Assembly (NCBI RefSeq): GCF_947378715.1
Contig: NZ_CANCLE010000003.1
Location: 11,480 to 75,479 of the forward strand
Direction: 5' to 3'
Source of the DNA: Phenylobacterium aquaticum
GTDB lineage: Bacteria; Pseudomonadota; Alphaproteobacteria; Caulobacterales; Caulobacteraceae
Length of the DNA: 64,000 bases
The translations under genes and the position numbers were made by a program. Below, piece by piece: positions 36,364-47,771 of this stretch. The notes beneath the pieces were generated by a model. The model did no database searches. It saw only the letters and a list, made by a program, of their open reading frames with translations, and was not told where the DNA came from. Every line of letters begins with the position of its first letter. Positions within the stretch are counted from its first letter, which is position 1.

Positions 36364-37288
36364 GGCCCGCCCAGGTCCATGCCGGCCCCAGCAAGGCCGT
36401 CGGCTCCGGAGGTGCTGGCGCGCCGTCATCATGGCCCTCGGGCTGGTCCTGGCGACGTCCCCCGTGAATGCGGCCCCCATAGACCGATCGCCCCTCGATC
36501 CGGCGACCGCCGCCAACCCCGACCTGGCCCGACACCGGGGCGACCCGGTCTGGGCGCGGCTTTCGGTGGCGACCCTGAGGTTCGCCGAGGGCGACTATAG
36601 CTGGACCCTGATCGTGATCACCGACCCGGCGCGGCCGGCCGGGCCCTTCTGGTTCGTGCCGCATGACGACGAGGACGCCGCCTTCGACGCCGGCTTCCAA
36701 GGGTTGACCACCTATGGCGGGCGGCTGGTGGCGGTGGCCAATGGCGGCCGCCGCGCCCTGTCGGCGGCCCATGGCGGCGGGGCCGGATGCGTCCACCCCT
36801 GCGATCCCAACCGCGATTTTGGGCCACGGGGCCCACTCTATAGTGCGACGGTGCTGGGGCTGATGGCGCCGGGCCAGCCTGCGGTGGGGCTGCACACCAA
36901 CGCGCCGGGGTCGGTCGGCCACGGAGGACGGGGTTCGATCTTCGCCGATCCAGCCGATGTCGCCCGCATCTTCGCCAGCCCCACGGCGGCCGGCGCCTTC
37001 GCCAATGGCGACACCATGGCGATCGTGGCGGGCCGCGCGCCCAAGGCCCTGGCCCATCCCCCCTGTGTGGACACGCTCAACGCCGGCGGCGTGCATGTGG
37101 CCTATGAACAGGTGTCCGGTCCGCCGGACGCCTCCGGCGACGGCTCGCTCTCCAACCACCTGGCCCTGGAAGACCGCGATCCGCCCCGGACCTATGTCGG
37201 GCTGGAGGCGCGCCATGGCGACGCCGCCAGCGAGATCGCCATGATCGACCTGCTGATGACCTGCCCGGCCTTCGCCGCTTCGCGCTAG
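36356..37288 (+). CDS. Exported protein with M14 carboxypeptidase-like motifs
   Basis: 310 residues. An N-terminal signal peptide has basic RRLRRCWR, hydrophobic VIMALGLVLA and a likely cut after VNA. VPHDDED gives His103-x-x-Glu106, resembling the M14 zinc HxxE; CDPNRDF gives Asn152-Arg153, resembling the substrate-binding NR pair; His180 (VGLHTN) could be the third ligand. This points to a remote M14-type amidase or carboxypeptidase, but I do not recognise the family. The ATG at 36356 overlaps the glycosyltransferase stop by 8 bases; ATG at 36431 would remove most of the basic region. Confidence 0.65.
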   Translation: MFEARPGPCRPQQGRRLRRCWRAVIMALGLVLATSPVNAAPIDRSPLDPATAANPDLARHRGDPVWARLSVATLRFAEGDYSWTLIVITDPARPAGPFWFVPHDDEDAAFDAGFQGLTTYGGRLVAVANGGRRALSAAHGGGAGCVHPCDPNRDFGPRGPLYSATVLGLMAPGQPAVGLHTNAPGSVGHGGRGSIFADPADVARIFASPTAAGAFANGDTMAIVAGRAPKALAHPPCVDTLNAGGVHVAYEQVSGPPDASGDGSLSNHLALEDRDPPRTYVGLEARHGDAASEIAMIDLLMTCPAFAASR

Positions 37289-38205
37289 GCGGCCCGGCGC
37301 TGGGGGATCACCGCCTGGTGCAGAGCCTGGCCCTCATAGTCGCGGAAGGTGACGGTCAGGGTCCGGGCGGTGAGCTCATAGGCGGTGAAGCCCGAGCGCG
37401 AGAGGCAGAATTTCGTGCCCGCGATCGCCTTGACCGGCCGCGTCTCCGAGCCTGCCCCGGTGCAGATATAGCTCACCCCATCGACCTCGATGTGCTGCAG
37501 GTCGTGGTCGTGGCCGTTCAGATAGGCCTGGACCCCGTGGCGCTCGAGCAGGGGCTTGAGGTCGTCGACCAGCCGGCCAGTATTGCCGTGATCGCCGCCG
37601 GAAAAGGTCGTGTGGTGGCCGAACACAAGCTTCCAGGGCGCGGTCGACCGCGCGAGCTCGGCGTCCAGCCAGGCCAGCTGGGCGTCACCGGTCGCGCGCG
37701 CGGCCAGGGGCGAGACGATTGGGGTGGTGTCGAGCCCAAACAGGTCGAGGTCGGGAAAGCCCAGCTCTGCCCCGGAAACCTTGAAATAGGCCGAGGGCAT
37801 GCGCCAGCGGGGGCTGGTCGCCGAATAGTCGATCTGCGCCTGGGGCGAGCCCCGATGGTCGTGGTTGCCGAGCGTGACGTACCAGGGGCGCTGGAGCGCG
37901 GCGGCGACATAGACCTCCTCGAAGGAGGTCTTCCACTGGGGGTCCTGGGTGGAGGCCACGCCGTTCTCATAGAAATTGTCGCCGACCGAGAGGATGAACC
38001 GGGCGTCGATCGCCTGGGCGGTCCTGCCCATCTGGGCGGCCACGTCGCGCTGGTGCGAGGCGCCGTCACGGCCCCAGTCGCCGACCGCCAGGAAGCGCAG
38101 CGCCGAAGGTTGAGCCTCGGCCGCCGGCGCGAGGCCGGCGATCGCCCCGACCGCGAGGCCGCCGATCACCTGACGGCGATCGGGATACAGGCGATAGTCG
38201 GTCAT
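37285..38205 (-). CDS. Purple-acid-phosphatase-like metallophosphoesterase
   Basis: 306 residues with a probable Tat signal (DRRQVIGGLAVGAIAG). The metallophosphoesterase motifs occur in order: VGDWG, VGDNFYENG, LGNHDHRG, FGHHTTFSGGDHG and NGHDHDLQH. The spacing and the DWG/GDNFY pair are those of tartrate-resistant or purple acid phosphatases with a two-metal centre. It is probably a periplasmic phosphatase for phosphate scavenging; no Pho box is recognised. It ends in a 4-base overlap with the convergent exported gene. Confidence 0.88.
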   Translation of the reverse strand: MTDYRLYPDRRQVIGGLAVGAIAGLAPAAEAQPSALRFLAVGDWGRDGASHQRDVAAQMGRTAQAIDARFILSVGDNFYENGVASTQDPQWKTSFEEVYVAAALQRPWYVTLGNHDHRGSPQAQIDYSATSPRWRMPSAYFKVSGAELGFPDLDLFGLDTTPIVSPLAARATGDAQLAWLDAELARSTAPWKLVFGHHTTFSGGDHGNTGRLVDDLKPLLERHGVQAYLNGHDHDLQHIEVDGVSYICTGAGSETRPVKAIAGTKFCLSRSGFTAYELTARTLTVTFRDYEGQALHQAVIPQRRAA

Positions 38206-38390
38206 CCGGCGGTGTCCTTTGAGGGTGGGGGGATCATTCCGCGATCAGGGCGCGGGCGCAACGTCCCCGGCGCCCAGCACCGGGGCATGATTTCGCCGTT
38301 CAGGCCCGATTTCGGGGCAGGTCTGCAATTCCGCATATCGGTGTTGCGAAAAAAGCGGTTGCCCTTGATCTTAACACCGTTATCTTAGCG

Positions 38391-38501
38391 TTGCTTAGTT
38401 CACGTCGCGGCCCGGGTGGGGATACCTGGGTCGGCTCCACGACGAGAACCGGGCCGGGCCCTTCCGGGTTCGTTTCCTCCCCAACCCGTGGAAGACCCAA
38501 G
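38391..38501 (+). other. Structured leader before the small exported protein
   Basis: The 296-base spacer 38206-38501 is one of the longest in the window. Its 3' part is G/C-rich with complementary arms: CGGGTGGGGA (38413-38422) pairs with TCCCCAACCCG (38478-38488) with one bulge, and shorter GGGCC/GGCCC arms lie inside. A long folded 5' untranslated region ends at the ribosome site GGAAG. A possible promoter (TTGCCCT, 13 bases, GTTATCTT) precedes it. No other gene is seen in the spacer. Confidence 0.4.
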
Positions 38502-38810
38502 ATGAAGCTTCAAACTCTCGCGGCCGCCTGCGCCGCCCTCGTCGCCCTGTCCGCCGCCGGTCAGGCCTTCGCCAATGACGCCGTCGTGGTCAAGCTGTCG
38601 GCTCCTATCGCCGGCAACGCCAAGTTCATCGCTGGCGGCGCCGTGTTCATCTGCACCGGCGACACCTGCGTCGCCGCCGCCCCGACCTCCCAGACCTATG
38701 CGGTTTCCGCCTGCAAGGTGGTGAAGAAGAACGCCGGTCCGGTGGCGTCCTACTCCGTGGCCTCCAAGTCCCTCGAAGCCGACAAGCTCGCCGTCTGCAA
38801 CGCGAGCTGA
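38502..38810 (+). CDS. Small exported Cys-containing protein
   Basis: 102 residues. The signal peptide (KLQTLAAACAALVALSAAG) has a likely cut after AFA. The mature part of about 78 residues has four Cys (FICTGDTCVAA, SACKVV, LAVCNAS), enough for two disulfides. The layout is one I associate with short Caulobacterales secreted proteins of unknown function. It follows a structured leader and is followed by a strong terminator, so it is probably an abundant single-gene transcript. Confidence 0.75.
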   Translation: MKLQTLAAACAALVALSAAGQAFANDAVVVKLSAPIAGNAKFIAGGAVFICTGDTCVAAAPTSQTYAVSACKVVKKNAGPVASYSVASKSLEADKLAVCNAS

Positions 38811-38893
38811 TTGGTCGCCCACTCCTCTCTCCGCAGGACACGAGCGCTAGGGCGCGCGCCTCCCAGCCAAACCTTAGTCGAGCCTGCCACTCT

Positions 38894-38924
38894 GGGCGTC
38901 GCGGTCCGCCGCGACGCCCTTTTT
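38894..38924 (+). terminator. Strong intrinsic terminator
   Basis: Eleven-base-pair perfect stem GGGCGTCGCGG / CCGCGACGCCC with a 4-base loop and a run of five T. It ends the small exported gene and lies 39 bases before the next start. Confidence 0.92.
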
Positions 38925-38963
38925 CTTGGCTGCGGCCACGATCGCTTCTATGAGGCCCGCGTC

Positions 38964-39290
38964 ATGTCGGATGTCTCCCCTTCTCCCCAAGTCCTCACCC
39001 GGTCCCTGGCCGTTCCGCAGGGCGCGGCCGCAGCCGCGTTGCTGATCCAGCCGGTCCTGGCCCAGGTTGCGGGCGACGACGCCCATCCGGTGTCGCTCAG
39101 CCTGGACTATGGCCCCGCCCTGGTCCCGGGCCAGACCGTGCGGGTGGAGGCCTGGGTCGACCGGGCGACCCGCACCATCGTCTTCGCTCAGGCCCGCGTT
39201 CTGGCGCCGGATGGAGCGCTCGCGGTCCAGGCCTCGGCCGTGTTCCGTAGGGTCGTTCCCACGAACCCTGCTAAAGAGGACGGAACTTGA
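38964..39290 (+). CDS. Hotdog-fold thioesterase-like protein
   Basis: 108 residues. The C-terminal part resembles 4HBT/PaaI-type hotdog strands: SLSLDYGPALVPGQTVRVEA, TRTIVFAQARVLAPDG and ASAVFR. It lacks the usual N-terminal His-Gly-Gly helix, so it may be inactive or bind rather than hydrolyse acyl-CoA. Start is the ATG at 38964 with GAGG upstream. It precedes the atp operon on the same strand; the 186-base gap carries a separate promoter. Confidence 0.6.
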   Translation: MSDVSPSPQVLTRSLAVPQGAAAAALLIQPVLAQVAGDDAHPVSLSLDYGPALVPGQTVRVEAWVDRATRTIVFAQARVLAPDGALAVQASAVFRRVVPTNPAKEDGT

Positions 39291-39314
39291 AGGCCCTAAA
39301 GGGCGCCGGCTTGG

Positions 39315-39343
39315 TTGCGGCGCCGAAAATCGCGTGCTAACAG
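39315..39343 (+). promoter_or_regulatory. Candidate housekeeping promoter of atpHAGDC
   Basis: TTGCGGC, 15 bases, GCTAACAG, close to the Caulobacter major sigma consensus. It leaves an untranslated leader of about 125 bases before atpH. Confidence 0.5.
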
Positions 39344-39476
39344 GCGCGCGGCTTTGGGCCGGGGGGCCTCCCAGGTCCCAAGTGCCAGTGTTCTTTTCCG
39401 AGCGCTTTCAAGCCTTTAGGTCGCGGTGAAGAGTTCTTCCCCGGGGCCGTACATTCGCACCGGGCGGACAATATAA

Positions 39477-40031
39477 GTGGCGGACGATTCCAGGACTTCC
39501 AATGTGGGCGGCAGATACGCCCAGGCCCTCTTCGATCTGGCGACCGATGAGAAGATCGTCGCTGTCGTGGAGGCCGACCTTCAGGCGCTGAAACGCATGA
39601 GCGCCGACTCCAAGGACTTCCGCACGCTGCTCGCGTCTCCGGCTTTCAGCGCCGAGCAGAAGGCCAAGGCGCTTTCGGCCCTGGCCGCCAAGGCCAAGCT
39701 GCACGCCACCACCCAGAAGTTCCTGGGCCTGCTGGCTCACAACGGCCGGGTTTCGGTTCTGATGTCGGTGGTCACCGGCTTCGAGGAACTGGCCGCCAAG
39801 GCGCGCGGCGCGATCGCCGCCCAGGTGGTCACCGCCATCCCGCTCACCGCCGCCCAGACCAAGGGCGTGGCTCAGGCCCTGCGCACCGCGCTGGGCGCTG
39901 ATCCGGAAATTTCGACCCGCGTCGATCCGTCCATCCTGGGCGGCATCAAGGTGCAGGTCGGCTCCCGCCTATTCGATGCTTCGCTTCGTTCGAAGCTCGA
40001 TTCCCTCAAGTTCGCCCTGAAGAGAGCGTAA
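39477..40031 (+). CDS. atpH: ATP synthase F1 subunit delta
   Basis: 184 residues, typical for the stalk-attachment subunit. The start region GGRYAQALFDLATDE and the C-terminal DPSILGGIKVQVGSRLFDASLRSKL match the family. GTG at 39477 is the only start that keeps the family N-terminus. It is the first gene of the F1 operon; the Fo genes are elsewhere, as usual in alphaproteobacteria. Confidence 0.96.
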   Translation: MADDSRTSNVGGRYAQALFDLATDEKIVAVVEADLQALKRMSADSKDFRTLLASPAFSAEQKAKALSALAAKAKLHATTQKFLGLLAHNGRVSVLMSVVTGFEELAAKARGAIAAQVVTAIPLTAAQTKGVAQALRTALGADPEISTRVDPSILGGIKVQVGSRLFDASLRSKLDSLKFALKRA

Positions 40032-41570
<1,539 letters not shown>

Positions 41571-41592
41571 GCGTCGGTTGGAGAGCTAGGGT

Positions 41593-42462
41593 ATGGCCAG
41601 CCTCAAGGAGATGCGCAATCGGATCGGAAGCGTGAAATCCACGCAGAAGATCACGAAGGCGCTGCAGATGGTCGCGGCGGCGAAGCTTCGCCGCTCGACC
41701 GAAGCGGCTCAGAACGCCCGGCCCTATGCGGAACGCATGGCTGCGGTGATCGCCAATCTGGCGGCGGGTGTGTCCGGCGACGGCGCGCCCAAGCTGCTGG
41801 TCGGCACCGGCAAGGACACCAAGCAGCTGGTGGTCGTCGCGACCTCCGACCGCGGCCTGGCCGGCGGCTTCAACACCTCGATCGTGCGCCTGGCGCGCGA
41901 GCGGATTTCGAAGCTGATCGCCGAGGGCAAGGACGTCCGCATCATCACCCTGGGTCGCAAGGCCCGCGACCAGCTGAAGCGCGCCTATGGCGACCGCTTC
42001 GTGGCCAGCTTCGAGGTGGGTGGCAATCCGGGCCTGGCCGTGGCCCAGCAGGTCTCGGCCAAGATCGGCGAACTGTTCGAGGCCGGCGAGGCCGATGTGG
42101 TCACGCTCGCCTTCTCGCGCTTCAAGTCCGTGGTCCTGCAGACCCCGACGCTCGCCCAGCTGATCCCGGCTCAGGTGACGGGCTCCAAGCCCATCGACCT
42201 GAAGGGCGCGGCCTATGAATACGAGCCGGACGGGGAGACTATCCTCGAGACCCTGCTGCCGCGCAATCTGACGGTCCAGGTGCTGTCGGCGATGCTGGAG
42301 AACCAGGCCGGGTTCTTCGCCGCGCAGATGACGGCGATGGACAATGCGACCCGCAACGCCGGCGACATGATCGCCGCCCTCACCCTGAAATATAACCGTT
42401 CACGCCAGGCGCAGATCACCAAGGAGCTGATCGAGATCATCTCCGGCGCCGAAGCGATCTAA
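41593..42462 (+). CDS. atpG: ATP synthase F1 subunit gamma
   Basis: 289 residues. The N-terminal rotor helix [20 protein letters not shown] and the C-terminal helix [19 protein letters not shown] with SGAEAI form the central shaft; the middle [10 protein letters not shown] is conserved. It starts 22 bases after atpA with a purine-rich leader (GGAGAGCTAGGG). Confidence 0.97.
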   Translation: MASLKEMRNRIGSVKSTQKITKALQMVAAAKLRRSTEAAQNARPYAERMAAVIANLAAGVSGDGAPKLLVGTGKDTKQLVVVATSDRGLAGGFNTSIVRLARERISKLIAEGKDVRIITLGRKARDQLKRAYGDRFVASFEVGGNPGLAVAQQVSAKIGELFEAGEADVVTLAFSRFKSVVLQTPTLAQLIPAQVTGSKPIDLKGAAYEYEPDGETILETLLPRNLTVQVLSAMLENQAGFFAAQMTAMDNATRNAGDMIAALTLKYNRSRQAQITKELIEIISGAEAI

Positions 42463-44049
<1,587 letters not shown>

Positions 44050-44054
44050 GTCCC

Positions 44055-44321
44055 ATGGCTGGCAAGATTCACTTCTCCCTCGTCTCCCCGGAACGCGAGC
44101 TGTTCTCGGGTGAGGTCGATCAGGTTGACGCGCCGGGGTCCGAAGGCGACTTCGGCGTGCTCGCCAACCACGCGCCGTTCATGACAGCGCTGAAGGAAGG
44201 GCGCGTGCGGGTCTATGCCGGCGGCAAGATCACCGACTTCGACGTCAAGGGCGGCTTCGCCGACGTGACGCCGGAAGGGCTCACCATTTTGGCTGAACAC
44301 GCTCAGGCGGTCGCCAGCTAG
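44055..44321 (+). CDS. atpC: ATP synthase F1 subunit epsilon, short form
   Basis: 88 residues, covering only the N-terminal beta-sandwich (HFSLVSPERELFSGEVDQVD, EGDFGVLANHAPFMTAL). The C-terminal helical hairpin that inhibits ATP hydrolysis in the 130-140-residue enzymes is absent. A real stop follows and no frameshifted continuation is seen downstream. It starts 5 bases after atpD. Confidence 0.95.
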   Translation: MAGKIHFSLVSPERELFSGEVDQVDAPGSEGDFGVLANHAPFMTALKEGRVRVYAGGKITDFDVKGGFADVTPEGLTILAEHAQAVAS

Positions 44322-44415
44322 GCGATCAGCCTCGCCTTCGCCCTAAAGTCCGGCTAGGGGACTTGCGAGGGACGGCGACTTTGAGTGTGATAATCGCCTA
44401 GTCAGGGGAACTTCC

Positions 44416-45108
44416 ATGCGTATCGCCTTCGCCAGTCTGATCGCCTTCGCCGGCGTCGCCACCGTCGCCGTCGCCCAGACGACGCCACCTGCGGCGCCCG
44501 CAACGGCCCCGGCCGCCGCACCTGTCGCGGCGCCGGCCCCCGCGGCGGATCCCGCCGCCGCCGCTGCTCCGGCCCCCGCGCCGGCCGCTGACGCTGCGGC
44601 TCCGGCTCCGCCGGAACCCACTCTGCCCACCGATGGCGACGGCGCCATCATCACCAATGTGCTGACCAAGGTCTGCATTCCGCTGGTCAAGGGTGGTGAC
44701 TACGCTCAGCTCGCGCTGGCCAACGGCATGAAGAAGGGCAAGAAGGACGGCAATATCATCTTCACCCTGCCGCTCACCGGCGGGACGAAGGACTATATGC
44801 TGACCCTGGAGAACCCCGGTTCCAACAAGCAGGTCTGCTCGCTGAGCCTGAAATACGTGCTCGACGGCGAGAAGCCGATCATCCGCTCGCTCAACATCTG
44901 GGCCTATCTGCACGATCCCTACATGGCCGCGCAGCGCAACGACTACGTGCCGGCCACGGACGTGAAGCGGATCACCAATTCCTGGGAATATTTCACCGAC
45001 CACGAGTCCCAGGGTCTGGTTTTGGTCCAGCTGAAGAAGCCCGACGGCTCGCCCCTGAACGCCAAGTTCGACCAGGCGACCCTGCTCTATAGCGAGCGCA
45101 CCTTCTAA
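44416..45108 (+). CDS. Exported protein with Ala/Pro-rich linker
   Basis: 230 residues. A signal peptide (RIAFASLIAFAGVATVAVA) is followed by about 50 residues of almost pure Ala and Pro, probably an extended linker, and then a globular domain of about 155 residues with two Cys (KVCIPLVKGG and KQVCSLSLKYV) that could form a disulfide. Family not recognised. It follows atpC by 94 bases with no convincing terminator between, and is closed by an intrinsic terminator. Confidence 0.75.
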   Translation: MRIAFASLIAFAGVATVAVAQTTPPAAPATAPAAAPVAAPAPAADPAAAAAPAPAPAADAAAPAPPEPTLPTDGDGAIITNVLTKVCIPLVKGGDYAQLALANGMKKGKKDGNIIFTLPLTGGTKDYMLTLENPGSNKQVCSLSLKYVLDGEKPIIRSLNIWAYLHDPYMAAQRNDYVPATDVKRITNSWEYFTDHESQGLVLVQLKKPDGSPLNAKFDQATLLYSERTF

Positions 45109-45136
45109 GGCGCTGGCCGACCACGCGACGATTTCG

Positions 45137-45165
45137 AGGCGCCGGGGGAAACTCCGGCGCCTTCT
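45137..45165 (+). terminator. Intrinsic terminator after the exported Ala/Pro-rich protein
   Basis: Nine-base-pair stem AGGCGCCGG / CCGGCGCCT, 8-base loop, T-rich tail TTCTTC, between convergent genes. Confidence 0.8.
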
Positions 45166-45190
45166 TCGTGGATGCGGATCGGATCGGCGG

Positions 45191-45934
45191 TCAGCCGATC
45201 CAGGTCAGGACGGCGGCGGCGACCTCTTCCCAGCCAGGCTCGCCCGGCAGCCAGTGGCTCATCCCCGGCCATTCCAGATAGGCCCCGCCAATTCGCTCGG
45301 CGGTCTGACGCACGGTGGCCGGTGGGTGGATCACGTCGCGACTGCCGGCCATCACCAGGCTGCGGACCTTCAGCGGGCCCGGACCCAGGCTGGTGGTCAT
45401 CAGCGGGTCCATCCACCAGTTCAGGGTTTCCCACAGGGCGCGACCGCTTTCCGGGCGCATGCGGGCGACGGCGGCCTCGCGCTCGGGCTTGGGCAGCCGG
45501 TCGACGCTATAGGTGCGGGCCAGAGTTCCATCCGGCTGGATGGCCTGGATCCAGAACGGCCCCATCATGTGCAGGCTGACGGCGGAAACCGCCTCCTCGA
45601 TGGTGGAGGCGGCCACGCCCCAGGGCGGCGAGGGCGCCAGCAGCACCAGGCCCTCAAGCTCGCAACGCCGCGACGCCAGCTGGGCCACCAGCCCCCCCAT
45701 GGAGTGGCCGATCAGGATCGGCGGCTCCGGCTCGGCGGCGCAGACCTTGGCCACAGCGCGCGCATAGTCGGTGATCGACACCCCGGTCACCGCATGGCCC
45801 GGGTCGCCAGGGGCGTGTCCGGGCAGGTCCAGGGCGATGACCTTGAGGCCCGCCGCCTCGAAGGGCTCGCGGAAGCGCTCGAAGATCCATCCGCCGCAGA
45901 AGGCGCCATGCACCATGATGACCGAAGACGCCAA
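45191..45934 (-). CDS. Alpha/beta hydrolase
   Basis: 247 residues. The oxyanion segment MVHGAFCGGWIFE, nucleophile elbow IGHSMGGLVAQL (Ser), acid in AGSRDVIHPP and His in GMSHWLPGEP complete the triad. It resembles small esterase or lactonase-type hydrolases; substrate unknown. Start is TTG at 45934, supported by GGAG five bases upstream; an internal ATG would remove the first strand. Confidence 0.87.
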   Translation of the reverse strand: MASSVIMVHGAFCGGWIFERFREPFEAAGLKVIALDLPGHAPGDPGHAVTGVSITDYARAVAKVCAAEPEPPILIGHSMGGLVAQLASRRCELEGLVLLAPSPPWGVAASTIEEAVSAVSLHMMGPFWIQAIQPDGTLARTYSVDRLPKPEREAAVARMRPESGRALWETLNWWMDPLMTTSLGPGPLKVRSLVMAGSRDVIHPPATVRQTAERIGGAYLEWPGMSHWLPGEPGWEEVAAAVLTWIG

Positions 45935-45986
45935 TGGGGCTCCGTTTCAGATTGTCCGCTAAACCCCGCCAGGGGGCGCGGCCAGG

Positions 45987-46463
45987 CTATCCCGCGAAAT
46001 CGTGGAAGGCCTGGGCTACCGCCTCATAGGTCGCCCGCTTGAAGGGCACAACGAGGTCTAGGGCTTCGGAGAGCTTTCCCCACCGCCAGGCGTCGAATTC
46101 GGGCTCGCCGTGCGCCATCAGGTCGATTTCGGTCTCATCGCCGTCGAAGCGCAGCGCGAACCAGACCTGGCGCTGACCCCTCCAGCCGCGGGTGACCTTG
46201 CCGCCCTGGTGGTCGGCCGGAAAGTCGTAGGTGAGCCAGCCGTCGGTGCGGCCCAGCAGAGTGGCCGAGCGGACCCCGGTCTCCTCCGCCAGCTCCCGAC
46301 GGGCTGCCGTCTCAAGGTCCTCGCCGGCGTCGACGCCCCCTTGCGGGAACTGCCAGTTATAGGGCTCAGGGGTGTTGTGACGCCGCCCAAGCCAGACGCG
46401 GCCGTCGGCATGGAACAGCACCACCCCGACATTGGGACGATAGGCAGAGAGGTCTTCGGTCAT
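45987..46463 (-). CDS. rppH: RNA pyrophosphohydrolase
   Basis: 158 residues. The Nudix box is GGVDAGEDLETAARRELAEE plus TGV, following YNWQFPQ, the RppH hallmark. It removes pyrophosphate from 5'-triphosphate RNA to start decay. The ATG at 46463 overlaps the stop of the upstream deacetylase gene by 4 bases. A longer in-frame extension to 46844 lies wholly inside that gene and is not coding. Confidence 0.95.
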   Translation of the reverse strand: MTEDLSAYRPNVGVVLFHADGRVWLGRRHNTPEPYNWQFPQGGVDAGEDLETAARRELAEETGVRSATLLGRTDGWLTYDFPADHQGGKVTRGWRGQRQVWFALRFDGDETEIDLMAHGEPEFDAWRWGKLSEALDLVVPFKRATYEAVAQAFHDFAG

Positions 46464-47620
46464 TTCCGGGTCATGAGAGCCGAGGCCGGGGCCAGCTGAT
46501 AGCCCCGATCCTCCACCGAGCGCGCCCATTGCGCCACCTGGCCGATGGTCACCGGATAGGCGAAGGCCGAGCCCAGGGCCTGGCCGCGCTGCAAGGCGCC
46601 GGCTTCCAGGGCCAGCAGCTGCTGGTCGATGGAATCCGCCGACAGTTGGTCGTCGATGATCCGGTCGGCCGAGGCGCGGGGAATGCCGCCCCGCCGCTGC
46701 GCCGCCGAGCCGTCGTCGATGAAGGCCAGGCCCCGGCTGCGCAGGGCGTCGGAGAAAGCGCCCATGGCCGGATCGGTGGCCATGAACTTCGAGCCCAGAT
46801 AGTTGGTCACCCCGAAATAGCCGGTGGCGCGGCTGAGCAGCCATTCCAGCTTCTTGACGGTCTCGGCCGGCATGGCCCGCGACATCAGGGTGTAGGGGCC
46901 GGGATCATTGTCCGGATAGTCCACCGGCTCCATGGGCGCTTCCAGCAGCACCTCATGGCCGTTGGCGCGGGCCAGGTCGATCCAGCCTTGCAGGCCCTCC
47001 GAATAGGGCACGAAAGACAGGGTGATCTCCGGCGGCAGGCCCTCGATGGCCTGGCGGGTCGCCGAGGCGTTGAGCCCCAGCCCGCCGATCACCAGGGAGA
47101 TCTTTGGCCGGCCGTTGGAGGTGAAGGGCCGGGCATAGGCCTGGGCTGGGGTGCGGCCGTCGCCACCGATCACCGGCAGCGGGCCATTGGGGCCATTGAT
47201 CGTGACGCCCTGAATCGGCGCCTGGGGCAGGGGATCTGCGGCGCGGAAGGCGCGGCCGCCGGGCAGGGTGATGGTGGCCATGCCCCCGGGGCCGATCGGG
47301 CTTTCCGACAGGCTATAGATATCCTCGGTGATCAGGGGCTGGCCCGGATGCTCGGCCAGCAGGGCCTCGCGCCAGCCGGGCGGCGCGGCCATGGCGGCGA
47401 CCTTGGCGAGCGAGATGCGCACCACCGGCGTGCCGGCCTGGGGATCGCCGATCGTGGCGATCAGCCCGACGGTGGTCAGCAGGAACAGGCCGGCGGCGGC
47501 GCCGGCGCTGACATAGGGATTGGCCACGGCCCGCATCAGGGCCTCGGGCGGCCGGAACCCGCCGCTCGGGGCGGCCGGAACGGTGGGATAGGTCTTCCGG
47601 GAAAAGGCGGGCATGGGCAT
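46460..47620 (-). CDS. Divergent polysaccharide deacetylase (YibQ family)
   Basis: 386 residues. A cytoplasmic tail and one membrane helix (about 45-65) are followed by a NodB-like divergent deacetylase domain: KISLVIGGLGLNASATRQAI, TLSFVPYSEGLQGWIDLARA, HEVLLEAPMEPVDYP and GLAFIDDGSA. The family is usually adjacent to envC, ctpA and rppH and is thought to act in the envelope. Start is ATG at 47620 after AGGAGC; the longer ATG at 47653 lacks a ribosome site. Coupled to rppH by ATGA. Confidence 0.9.
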   Translation of the reverse strand: MPMPAFSRKTYPTVPAAPSGGFRPPEALMRAVANPYVSAGAAAGLFLLTTVGLIATIGDPQAGTPVVRISLAKVAAMAAPPGWREALLAEHPGQPLITEDIYSLSESPIGPGGMATITLPGGRAFRAADPLPQAPIQGVTINGPNGPLPVIGGDGRTPAQAYARPFTSNGRPKISLVIGGLGLNASATRQAIEGLPPEITLSFVPYSEGLQGWIDLARANGHEVLLEAPMEPVDYPDNDPGPYTLMSRAMPAETVKKLEWLLSRATGYFGVTNYLGSKFMATDPAMGAFSDALRSRGLAFIDDGSAAQRRGGIPRASADRIIDDQLSADSIDQQLLALEAGALQRGQALGSAFAYPVTIGQVAQWARSVEDRGYQLAPASALMTRK

Positions 47621-47771
47621 GCGAAGCTCCTGCCCGAGAGGGTGAATGAACATGGTTAATGAATGACTTAACGGGCCGACGGCCAGGGGCGAGGAACCTT
47701 CGGCCGGCCACGGGGTTTGCGCGCTGGCCTAGCGCGCGCAAGATCGTCGCGGCGGGCCAGGGGAGGCGGGC

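Noticed and set aside
44322..44415. Possible terminator after atpC
   Set aside because: AAGTCC...GGACTT can pair, but the stem is only 6 bp and no T run follows.
47656..47672. CtrA-like box TTAA-N8-TTAAC before the deacetylase gene
   Set aside because: CtrA sites need TTAA-N7-TTAA; here the spacer is 8 bases, so the match is not good enough to claim.
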